A stretch of 17,534 nt of DNA from Lentzea aerocolonigenes (GTDB lineage Bacteria > Actinomycetota > Actinomycetes > Mycobacteriales > Pseudonocardiaceae): assembly GCF_000955955.1 (NCBI RefSeq), contig NZ_JYJG01000357.1, positions 1 through 17,534 on the forward strand. Direction: 5' to 3'. Numbering within the stretch: the stretch's first letter is position 1; every line of letters starts with the position of its first letter. The position numbers and the translations under genes are program-made. This document shows positions 7,086 through 12,960 of this stretch, piece by piece. The notes under the pieces were generated by a model that saw nothing but the letters and a program-made list of their open reading frames with translations, was not told the DNA's origin and did no database searches.

Positions 7086-9067
7086 CGGTCGTCAAGTCCC
7101 CTTCGGACAGCACCCGGCGCGATGACGTCCTTGTCGCGGACCTTCACCGACGACTCCAGCTGCCACGGCACGCTGGTCACCATCACACCGGGCTGGAACA
7201 GCAGTCTTCCCTTGAGCCGCAACGCACTCTGGTTGTGCAGCAGCTGCTCCCACCAGTGACCGACGACGTACTCGGGGATGAACACCGTAACAACGTCGCG
7301 CGGGTTGTCCGACTTGACGCGCTTGACGTAGTCCAGCACGGGCTTGGTGATCTCGCGGTACGGCGACTCGATCACCTTCAGCGGGATCTTGAAGTTCTCC
7401 CGCTCCCAGTCCGCGACGAGCTTGCGCGTGTCGCCGTCGTCGACGTTGACCGTGACGGCCTCCAGCACGTCCGGCCGCGTCGCCTTCGCGTAGGACAACG
7501 CCCGCAGCGTCGGCATGTGCAGTTTGGACACCAGCACCATCGCGTGGTTGCGCGCCGGCATCGTGCGCACGCGCTCCTGCTGACGGAGTTCCTCGGCGAC
7601 GGTGTCGTAGTGCTTGCGGATCGCCGTCATCAACGCGTAGATGGCGGCCATCGCGGCGATGGCGATCCACGCGCCCTTGGTGAACTTCGTGATCAGCACG
7701 ACGATCAGCACGGTCGCGGTCATCACCAGACCGAACGTGTTGATGGCCTGCGAGCGCCGCATCCGGCTGCGCGCCTGGACGTCGGTCTCGGTCTTCAGCA
7801 GCCGCTTCCAGTGCCTGATCATGCCGAGCTGGCTCAGCGTGAACGACACGAACACGCCCACGATGTACAGCTGGATCAGCCGCGTCACCTCGGCGTCGAA
7901 CGCGATCACCAGCACCACCGCGAACCCGGCCAGGAACAGAATGCCGTTGGAGAACGCCAGCCGGTCGCCGCGGGTGTGCAACTGACGCGGCAGATAACGG
8001 TCCTGGGCGAGGATCGAGCCGAGCACCGGGAAGCCGTTGAACGCGGTGTTCGCGGCGAGCACCAGGATCAGCGCGGTGACGCCCGCGATGAAGAAGAAGC
8101 CGGGCGGGAAGTTGTCGAACACGGCGTGCGCGACCTGCGCCACCATCGTCTTCTGCTCGTAGTCCTTCGGCGCGTTCGCGATCTGGTCCGCCGGGAACTC
8201 GGCCATCCGCACGTCGGTCAGCTGGGCGAGCACGATCAGGCCCATCAGCATCGTCACCGAGATCGTGCCCATCATCAGCAACGTCGTCGCGGCGTTGCGG
8301 GACTTGGGCTTGCGGAACGCCGGGACGCCGTTGCTGATCGCCTCGACACCGGTCAAAGCGGCACAACCGGACGAGAACGCCCGCAGCACCAGGAACACGA
8401 ACGCGAGGCCCATCAGGTGGTCGCTCTCGGCGTGGATCTCGAACCCGGCGCTCTCCGCGCGCATCTCGTCACCGAGCACGAAGCCGCGGAACAGGCCCCA
8501 CGCGATCAGGACCATGATGCCGATCATGAACGCGTAGGTCGGGATGGCGAACGCCGTGCCGGACTCGCGGATGCCGCGCAGGTTGATCGCCGTGAGGATG
8601 ACGATGGCCGCCACGGCGAACAACGCCTTGTGCGTCGCGACGAACGGGATGGCCGACCCGATGTTCGCCATCGCCGCCGAGATCGACACCGCGACCGTGA
8701 GGATGTAGTCCACGAGCAGGGCGCTCGCCACCGTGAGCCCTGCTCTGCGGCCCAGGTTGACCGTGGCGACCTCGTAGTCGCCGCCGCCCGACGGGTAGGC
8801 GTGCACGTTCTGCCGGTAGCTGGCGACCACGGTGAGCATCACCACGACCACCGCGACACCCACCCAGGGAGCCATCGCGTAGGCGCTCAGCCCCGCCACC
8901 GACAGCATCAGGAAGATCTCCTCCGGCGCGTACGCGACGGACGACATGGCGTCGGACGCGAACACGGGGAGCGCGATGCGTTTGGGCAGCAGCGTGTGAG
9001 CGAGACGATCACTGCGGAACGGCCGTCCGACCAGGAGGCGTTTGGCAGCGGTGGCGAGCTTGGACAC
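7082..9067 (-). CDS. KimA-like APC-superfamily potassium permease
   Basis: A 661-residue integral membrane protein with about 12 hydrophobic segments and a cytoplasmic C-terminal domain of roughly 190 residues. It resembles Bacillus KimA (YdaO), a K+/H+ symporter, along its length: FASDAMSSVAYAPEE, SYRQNVHAYPSGGGDYEV, LLVDYILTVAVSIS, AFSSGCAALTGVEAISN and LVLAANTAFNGFP all have close KimA counterparts. Asp39, Tyr46, Thr124 and Thr239 line up with the KimA K+-site residues as I remember them (D36, Y43, T121, T230). The same family includes M. tuberculosis Rv2690c, usually labelled an amino-acid permease. I chose GTG 9067 because similarity starts there. A -10-like TACGCT sits 6 bases upstream with no ribosome binding site, which fits leaderless transcription. 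The upstream extension to 9445 runs antisense through ceoB. It is divergent from ceoB/ceoC and coupled to the methyltransferase gene. Confidence 0.87.
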   Translation of the reverse strand: MSKLATAAKRLLVGRPFRSDRLAHTLLPKRIALPVFASDAMSSVAYAPEEIFLMLSVAGLSAYAMAPWVGVAVVVVMLTVVASYRQNVHAYPSGGGDYEVATVNLGRRAGLTVASALLVDYILTVAVSISAAMANIGSAIPFVATHKALFAVAAIVILTAINLRGIRESGTAFAIPTYAFMIGIMVLIAWGLFRGFVLGDEMRAESAGFEIHAESDHLMGLAFVFLVLRAFSSGCAALTGVEAISNGVPAFRKPKSRNAATTLLMMGTISVTMLMGLIVLAQLTDVRMAEFPADQIANAPKDYEQKTMVAQVAHAVFDNFPPGFFFIAGVTALILVLAANTAFNGFPVLGSILAQDRYLPRQLHTRGDRLAFSNGILFLAGFAVVLVIAFDAEVTRLIQLYIVGVFVSFTLSQLGMIRHWKRLLKTETDVQARSRMRRSQAINTFGLVMTATVLIVVLITKFTKGAWIAIAAMAAIYALMTAIRKHYDTVAEELRQQERVRTMPARNHAMVLVSKLHMPTLRALSYAKATRPDVLEAVTVNVDDGDTRKLVADWERENFKIPLKVIESPYREITKPVLDYVKRVKSDNPRDVVTVFIPEYVVGHWWEQLLHNQSALRLKGRLLFQPGVMVTSVPWQLESSVKVRDKDVIAPGAVRRGLDDR

Positions 9068-9149
9068 GGCCAGAGCGTAAGGGGTCCGCTCACCGGGACG
9101 GGCTAATGCTCGGTAGGTTCTGCGCAGAGTTCGCCTGAGGAGGCATGTC
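9068..9149. promoter_or_regulatory. Divergent promoter region between the permease and ceoB
   Basis: This 82-base spacer must hold both promoters. On the minus strand TACGCT (9079-9074) fits the TANNNT -10 pattern 6 bases before the permease GTG, which suggests a leaderless transcript. On the plus strand TAGGTT (9114-9119) is a -10-like element about 18 bases before the strong ribosome binding site GAGGAGG (9137-9143) of ceoB. Neither has a clear -35 box, so these are weak, position-based calls. Confidence 0.3.
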
Positions 9150-9812
9150 GTGCACGTGGTGATCATGGGGTGTGGCCGGGTGGGAGCCTCCCTGGCCAGG
9201 GCCTTGGAGCGGCTCGACCACCAGGTCGCCGTGATCGACAAGGATTCCCAGTCGTTCCGCAGGCTGGGCAGCGACTTCCACGGCCAGCAGGTCGTCGGCA
9301 ACGGTTTCGACCGCAATGTCCTGATCGAGGCGGGGGTTGAGCGCGCGGGCGCGTTCGCGGCTGTCTCGAGCGGCGACAACTCCAACATCATCTCGGCGCG
9401 GGTGGCGCGGGAGACGTTCGGCGTCGAGCACGTCGTCGCGCGCATCTACGACCACAAGCGCGCGGCCGTCTACGAGCGGTTGGGCATCCCGACGGTGGCC
9501 ACGGTGCCGTGGTCGACAGACCGGTTCCTGCGGATGCTGCTGCCGGAGGGCGCGGCGACGGCGTGGCGCGACCCGTCCGGCACGGTGGCGGTGCTGCCGG
9601 TCGAGGTCTCCGAGGAGTGGGTCGGGCGGCCCGTGTTCGAGCTCGAAGGGGCCATCGGCGCGCGTGTCGCGTTCCTGATGCGGTTCGGCACGGGTGTGCT
9701 GCCGGACGCGAAGACCGTCGTGCAGGCCGACGACACCATCTACGTGGCGGCGCTGTCCGGCACGATCACCGACGTCGCGTCGGCGGCGCAGCAGGCACCG
9801 GAGGAGAGCTGA
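9150..9812 (+). CDS. ceoB: TrkA-type RCK potassium regulatory protein (CeoB)
   Basis: Cytoplasmic, membrane-peripheral NAD(H)-binding regulator of K+ transport, 220 residues. The RCK-N Rossmann domain starts at once with HVVIMGCGRVGASLARAL (Gly7, Gly9, Gly12), and Asp30 in VAVIDKD is the acidic residue for the NAD ribose. The RCK-C ligand-binding domain covers about 137-210. Start GTG 9150 has an excellent GAGGAGG 6 bases upstream. An ATG at 9145 is out of frame. The stop overlaps the ATG of the next gene as TGATG, so the two RCK proteins are made together and probably form a hetero-oligomeric ring, as proposed for M. tuberculosis CeoB/CeoC. No TrkH/TrkG membrane subunit is in the window. The divergent KimA-like permease is the only visible candidate partner. 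Confidence 0.93.
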   Translation: MHVVIMGCGRVGASLARALERLDHQVAVIDKDSQSFRRLGSDFHGQQVVGNGFDRNVLIEAGVERAGAFAAVSSGDNSNIISARVARETFGVEHVVARIYDHKRAAVYERLGIPTVATVPWSTDRFLRMLLPEGAATAWRDPSGTVAVLPVEVSEEWVGRPVFELEGAIGARVAFLMRFGTGVLPDAKTVVQADDTIYVAALSGTITDVASAAQQAPEES

Positions 9813-10468
9813 TGCGGGTCGCGATCGCTGGTGCGGGCGCGGTGGGGCGGTCCATCGCGCAGGAGCTCGTGCAAGACGGGCACCAGGTCATGCTGATCGA
9901 GCGGGACCGGGCGCACTTCGACCCGAACTCCGTCGAGCAGGCCGAGTGGGTGCAGGCCGACGCGTGCGAGCTGTCCTCTTTGGAGGATGCGGGCATGCAG
10001 CTGTGCGACGTGGTGATCGCCGCGACCGGTGACGACAAGGTCAACCTCGTGGTGTCGCTGCTCGCCAAGACGGAGTTCGCGGTCCGTCGTGTCGTCGCGC
10101 GCGTGAACGACCCGACGAACGAATGGCTGTTCACCGAGTCGTGGGGTGTCGACGTGGCCGTGTCGACGCCACGGCTGCTGGCCGCGATGGTCGAGGAGTC
10201 CGTGACGATCGGTGACGTGGTGCGGCTGCTGACGTTGAGGCAGGGGCAGGCGAACCTCGTGGAGATCACGCTCGACGAGTCGACTCCGTTCGCCGGGCGC
10301 GCGGTCTCCGAGCTGACGCTGCCGCGCGACGCCGCTCTCGTGACGATCCTGCGCGGCGGGCGGGTCATCGTGCCGCAGCCGGACGACACCCTCGAAGGCG
10401 GCGACGAGCTGCTGTTCGTGACGACCGCGGCCGTCGAGCAGGACATCAAGACCGCGCTCGGCTACTGA
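9812..10468 (+). CDS. ceoC: TrkA-type RCK potassium regulatory protein (CeoC)
   Basis: Second RCK protein, 218 residues. The Rossmann motif RVAIAGAGAVGRSIAQEL has Gly7, Gly9 and Gly12, with Glu30 at the ribose-binding position (LIERD), a conservative change from the Asp of CeoB that is compatible with NAD binding. The RCK-C domain runs from about 137 to 215 and ends with DDTLEGGDELLFVTT. Its ATG overlaps the ceoB stop by one base (TGATG), and its own stop overlaps the ATG of the NfeD-like gene in the same way. This gives a tightly coupled three-gene block with fixed stoichiometry. The role is to sense nucleotides or other ligands and gate a K+ transporter at the inner face of the membrane. 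The exact transporter partner is not shown by sequence. Confidence 0.93.
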   Translation: MRVAIAGAGAVGRSIAQELVQDGHQVMLIERDRAHFDPNSVEQAEWVQADACELSSLEDAGMQLCDVVIAATGDDKVNLVVSLLAKTEFAVRRVVARVNDPTNEWLFTESWGVDVAVSTPRLLAAMVEESVTIGDVVRLLTLRQGQANLVEITLDESTPFAGRAVSELTLPRDAALVTILRGGRVIVPQPDDTLEGGDELLFVTTAAVEQDIKTALGY

Positions 10469-10671
10469 TGATCGGCAAACGAGGCCGGGTGACCGGCAGG
10501 GTCGGGCCCGGTCTCGTGGGCGAGGTGATGATTTCGGTGCGGGGTGGCGCGGAGGCCTTTTACGCCTACCCCGCGGACGAATCAAGCATGATTGAAATCG
10601 GTCAGCAAATCCTCGTCGTGGACTTCGAAGAGCCCCGGACGGTCTATGTCCAGAGGTGGCGTCCGCTGTAG
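10468..10671 (+). CDS. Minimal NfeD-type OB-fold protein
   Basis: A 67-residue protein corresponding to the soluble C-terminal OB domain of NfeD/YuaF proteins. It has a GKRGRVTGRVGPGLVGEVMI start, a central ISVRGGAEAFYAYP strand pair and an IGQQILVVDFEEPRTVYVQRW end. NfeD proteins partner with flotillins or stomatins, and the OB domain is thought to bind the partner. Usual members carry membrane segments (150 residues or more) or a protease domain. This one has neither. Its ATG overlaps the ceoC stop (TGATG), and the flotillin gene follows after 96 bases, so context supports a flotillin partner. A stand-alone OB-fold protein of another kind is the main alternative. It is short, but its coupled start and family-like sequence make it a real gene. 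Confidence 0.82.
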   Translation: MIGKRGRVTGRVGPGLVGEVMISVRGGAEAFYAYPADESSMIEIGQQILVVDFEEPRTVYVQRWRPL

Positions 10672-10767
10672 AGTTCTCCTTGGTGTGCCGGGAAGTCTGG
10701 TCGGCGACAGAATTTGTCGTGGGAGACGTCCGGACCGGGGGCTCCCGTGGTGAAGGGGGACCGAGAA
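10672..10767 (+). promoter_or_regulatory. Spacer with two small hairpins before the flotillin gene
   Basis: The only real gap inside the ceoB-ceoC-nfeD-flotillin block. It contains CGACA-GAATT-TGTCG (10705-10719) and a second stem, GGGAG (10721-10725) with CTCCC (10742-10746), that encloses the palindrome GTCCGGAC. The flotillin ribosome binding site AAGGGGGA follows. The hairpins could lower read-through, or mark a separate promoter or processing site for the flotillin. No T-run is present. Purely structural evidence. Confidence 0.3.
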
Positions 10768-12243
10768 ATGGACGAAACTCTCTTATTCGGCATCGGCGGC
10801 GCGATTTTCGCGGTGCTGATCATGTTCTTGCTCCTGCGCGCCTTGTGGCGGGTCGCGGAACCCAACGAGGCGTTGATCATCTCGGGCCTCGGCGCGCGAG
10901 GACTGCGCACATCAGGACTGGGGGAGACCGCCGACAGCCTGACGTTCAAGATCGTCACGGGCAAGGGCGTGCTGGTGCTGCCCGGCTTCCAGACCGCTCG
11001 CCGGCTCTCGCTCGACACGCGCGTGGCCGATCTGCAGGTCTCCTGTGTCACCAGCCAGGGCATCCCGGTGCACGTGCGCGGCGTGGTGATCTACAAGGTC
11101 GGCGACGACTACGCCTCGATCGCGAACTCCGCGCGGCGGTTCCTCGACCAGCAGGACCGCATGGACGACAAGACGCACTCGCTGTTCGCCGGGCACCTGC
11201 GCTCGATCGTCGGCAGCCTGACGATCGAGGACATGCTGCACAACCGCGAGTCGCTCACCGCGCAGGTGCGGCAGTCGTCCGCGGACGAGATGAGCAAGCT
11301 CGGGTTGATCATCGACTCCCTGCAGATCCAGGAGATCGACGACACCACCGGCTACATCACGAACCTCGGCAAGCCGCACGCCGCCGCCATCGCCGCGTCC
11401 GCGCGCATCGCCGAGGCGCAGCGCGACCAGGAGGCCACCGAGGCCGAGCAGGTCGCGAACGCCAAGAAGGCCGCCGCGTGGCGGGACGCGCAGATCAAGT
11501 CCGCCTCGTACCAGGCGGAGATCGACCAGGCGAAGGCCGAGTCGCAGCAGGCGGGTCCGCTGGCCATGGCGACCTCGCGGCAGCAGGTCGTCGTGCAGGA
11601 GACGCGGGCCGTCGAGCTCGAGGCAGATCTCGCCGAGCAGAAGCTGCAGGCACAGGTCCGCAAGCCCGCCGACGCCCGCGCGTACGAGACGCGGACCTTG
11701 GCCGACGCCGAACGTGACGCGCAGATCGCCCGTGCCGAGGCGCAGGCCCGTGAGATCGAACTGCGGGCCGCGGCGGACGCGACACGGGTGAAGGCCGCGG
11801 CGACGGCCGAGGCGGAGGCCACGAAGGCCACCGGTGAGGCCGAGGCGGTCGCGGCGAAGGCACGTGGTCTGGCCATCGCGGACGCCACCAAGGCACAGGG
11901 TCTCGCCGAGGCCGAGGCACTGCGGGCGCAGGGTCTGGCCGAGGCGGAGGCGATCAGCGCGCGGTCGTCTGCTTTGGCCGAGAACCCCGACGCGGTCGTC
12001 GCCCAGCAGCTCGCGGAGAAGTGGCCGGAGATCGTGGAGGCGGCGTCGAAGGCGTTCGGCAACGTCGACCACATGGTCGTGTTCAACGGCGCCGACGGGG
12101 TGTCCGACCTGCTGACCAAGGCGTTGTCCATGGGCGGCACGGGACTCGGGCTCGCCCGTCAGTTGATGGACGCCATGAAGAGCGCGCCGAAGGCCGTCGA
12201 CGAGAACTCCGCCAACGGCCTCCCGACACAACTGACGAACTAG
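10768..12243 (+). CDS. Flotillin-family membrane scaffold protein
   Basis: A 491-residue flotillin (FloT/YuaG type), expected to assemble large rings that organise ordered membrane microdomains. One N-terminal membrane segment (about 4-26, LLFGIGGAIFAVLIMFLLLRALW) is followed by the SPFH domain (about 28-200; typical pieces are EPNEALIISG, VLPGFQTARRLSLDTRV and GIPVHVRGVVIYKV). A long Ala/Glu/Gln-rich coiled coil covers about 205-400, and a C-terminal region follows with GADGVSDLLTKALSMGGTGLGLARQLMD. I chose ATG 10768, which has AAGGGGGA at about 8 bases. An upstream ATG at 10714 would add 18 unlikely residues. It is preceded by an NfeD-type gene, the classic flotillin partner. Its stop codon overlaps that of the convergent lectin gene. 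The coiled coil contains a striking run of 11-residue repeats. Confidence 0.95.
   Translation: MDETLLFGIGGAIFAVLIMFLLLRALWRVAEPNEALIISGLGARGLRTSGLGETADSLTFKIVTGKGVLVLPGFQTARRLSLDTRVADLQVSCVTSQGIPVHVRGVVIYKVGDDYASIANSARRFLDQQDRMDDKTHSLFAGHLRSIVGSLTIEDMLHNRESLTAQVRQSSADEMSKLGLIIDSLQIQEIDDTTGYITNLGKPHAAAIAASARIAEAQRDQEATEAEQVANAKKAAAWRDAQIKSASYQAEIDQAKAESQQAGPLAMATSRQQVVVQETRAVELEADLAEQKLQAQVRKPADARAYETRTLADAERDAQIARAEAQAREIELRAAADATRVKAAATAEAEATKATGEAEAVAAKARGLAIADATKAQGLAEAEALRAQGLAEAEAISARSSALAENPDAVVAQQLAEKWPEIVEAASKAFGNVDHMVVFNGADGVSDLLTKALSMGGTGLGLARQLMDAMKSAPKAVDENSANGLPTQLTN
11728..11958 (+). repeat. Seven tandem 33-base units coding 11-residue coiled-coil repeats
   Basis: Residues 321-397 of the flotillin can be cut into seven consecutive 11-residue units: ARAEAQAREIE, LRAAADATRVK, AAATAEAEATK, ATGEAEAVAAK, ARGLAIADATK, AQGLAEAEALR and AQGLAEAEAIS. 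The last two units are nearly identical. An 11-residue period suggests a hendecad (right-handed or straight) coiled coil instead of the usual heptads. The matching 33-base DNA periodicity could allow unit-number variation by slippage. Confidence 0.7.
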
Positions 12244-12740
12244 GCCCACCACTTCTGGTTCCAGCCGTCGTGGCAGTCGTACAGCTGCACCGCCGCGCCG
12301 TTCCACCAATTGGCGGAGGAGATGTCCACGCACCGGTACGCCGGCGCCATCCAGATCCGGATCCGGCCGATCTCGTAGTCGTGCGAGGCCGGGCGGTAGA
12401 AGGTCTGGTGGCCCGGCCGGTTCGGGTCGCAGTCGAACAGCTGCAGCTGGGCACCGTTGTCACCGTTGCCCCAGGCGGCGGTGAGGCATCTGCCGCCGTC
12501 GGAGTTGCGCAGCCGCAGCCCGTCCCAGTACCAGCGCTGGGTCGGGGCGTTCTGGCAGTCGACCATGATGATGCCGGCGCCGTTCTGGCCGGTGGCGGCG
12601 GTCATGCAGCGACCGTTGTACTTCGACTGGACGTAGTTGCCCGTCTGCGCGCCCGCCGAGGCGGACGTGCTCACGAGCAGACCGCCGGAGACGAGCGCGA
12701 GCGAGGCCAGGAGCGCGATCTTGCGCACGAAAGGTTTCAT
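12240..12740 (-). CDS. Secreted ricin B-type lectin (RICIN beta-trefoil)
   Basis: A 166-residue exported carbohydrate-binding protein. The Sec signal peptide has a basic start (MKPFVRK), a hydrophobic core (IALLASLALVSGGLLV) and a probable cleavage after ASA at residue 29. The mature part of about 137 residues is a single beta-trefoil of three repeats, each with a Cys pair and an aspartate or acidic sugar-site turn: GRCMTAA...VDCQN, GRCLTAA...FDCD and YRCVDISS...YDCHD. They end in QRW, HQTF and QKW (Q-x-W motifs, the middle one degenerate). No catalytic domain is attached, so it is a stand-alone lectin. It is rich in Trp (9 residues). The start ATG 12740 has AGGA 4 bases upstream. The stop overlaps the flotillin stop on the other strand. 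A tiny ORF and a palindrome precede it, and a LAL regulator is divergent. Confidence 0.92.
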   Translation of the reverse strand: MKPFVRKIALLASLALVSGGLLVSTSASAGAQTGNYVQSKYNGRCMTAATGQNGAGIIMVDCQNAPTQRWYWDGLRLRNSDGGRCLTAAWGNGDNGAQLQLFDCDPNRPGHQTFYRPASHDYEIGRIRIWMAPAYRCVDISSANWWNGAAVQLYDCHDGWNQKWWA

Positions 12741-12782
12741 GGGGTCCTGATGCTCGCCGCGCGCCGCCTGATACAGCCGGTC

Positions 12783-12836
12783 TCAGTTCGTCCACCAGCG
12801 GGCGAGCACCGCGACGATCGCTGCTTTCCGCTTCAT
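12783..12836 (-). CDS. Possible 17-codon leader ORF with tandem Trp codons, upstream of the lectin
   Basis: The frame reads MKRKAAIVAVLARWWTN and stops at TGA. It starts with ATG 12836, preceded by the strong ribosome binding site AGGGGAG 3 bases away, better than that of the lectin itself. It ends 42 bases before the lectin ATG, on the same strand. Two adjacent TGG codons near the end recall the arrangement of tryptophan attenuator leader peptides. I see no clear terminator/antiterminator pair after it, so attenuation is speculative. It could also be a small membrane-active peptide (Lys-rich start, hydrophobic middle). Chance occurrence remains possible at this length. Confidence 0.45.
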   Translation of the reverse strand: MKRKAAIVAVLARWWTN

Positions 12837-12850
12837 CGACTCCCCTCTTC

Positions 12851-12867
12851 GTGCCGGATTCCGGCAC
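12851..12867. promoter_or_regulatory. 17-bp palindrome upstream of the leader ORF and lectin
   Basis: GTGCCGGATTCCGGCAC is a perfect dyad of two 8-base arms around one central base. It lies just upstream of the leader ORF ribosome binding site and about 94 bases before the LAL regulator GTG. It could be an operator for the adjacent LAL regulator, or on RNA a 7-bp hairpin with a 3-base loop at the 5' end of the lectin transcript. The role is inferred from position. Confidence 0.5.
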
Positions 12868-12913
12868 GCACGACATCCTGGGAGGGCCGGAAGTCGTCGT
12901 CATGAGCATGGGC

Positions 12914-12937
12914 GTGCTCAACTTGAGTATCTGCACA
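12914..12937. promoter_or_regulatory. Motif GTGC-ACTTGAG-GCACA upstream of the first LAL gene
   Basis: GTGC (12914), the short dyad CTCAACTTGAG (12917-12927) and GCACA (12933-12937) precede the first LAL start. A matching arrangement (GTGC, ACTTGAG, GCACA) occurs before the second LAL gene at 15562-15587. The shared order suggests a common operator or promoter part. The distance to the start codon differs (33 versus 24 bases after ACTTGAG), so it is not simply a fixed -35 box. Confidence 0.35.
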
Positions 12938-12960
12938 ACGGAAGCGAGCACTTACCAGCT

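Noticed and set aside
7016..9106. Long open frame (about 696 codons) on the plus strand opposite the permease
   Set aside because: Shadow frame with Arg/His/Asp/Gln-rich low-complexity translation. The minus-strand permease has clear family motifs.
9068..9445. 126-residue N-terminal extension of the permease
   Set aside because: It would overlap ceoB on the opposite strand, is Ser/Thr/Arg-rich without family similarity, and KimA-like sequence begins right after GTG 9067.
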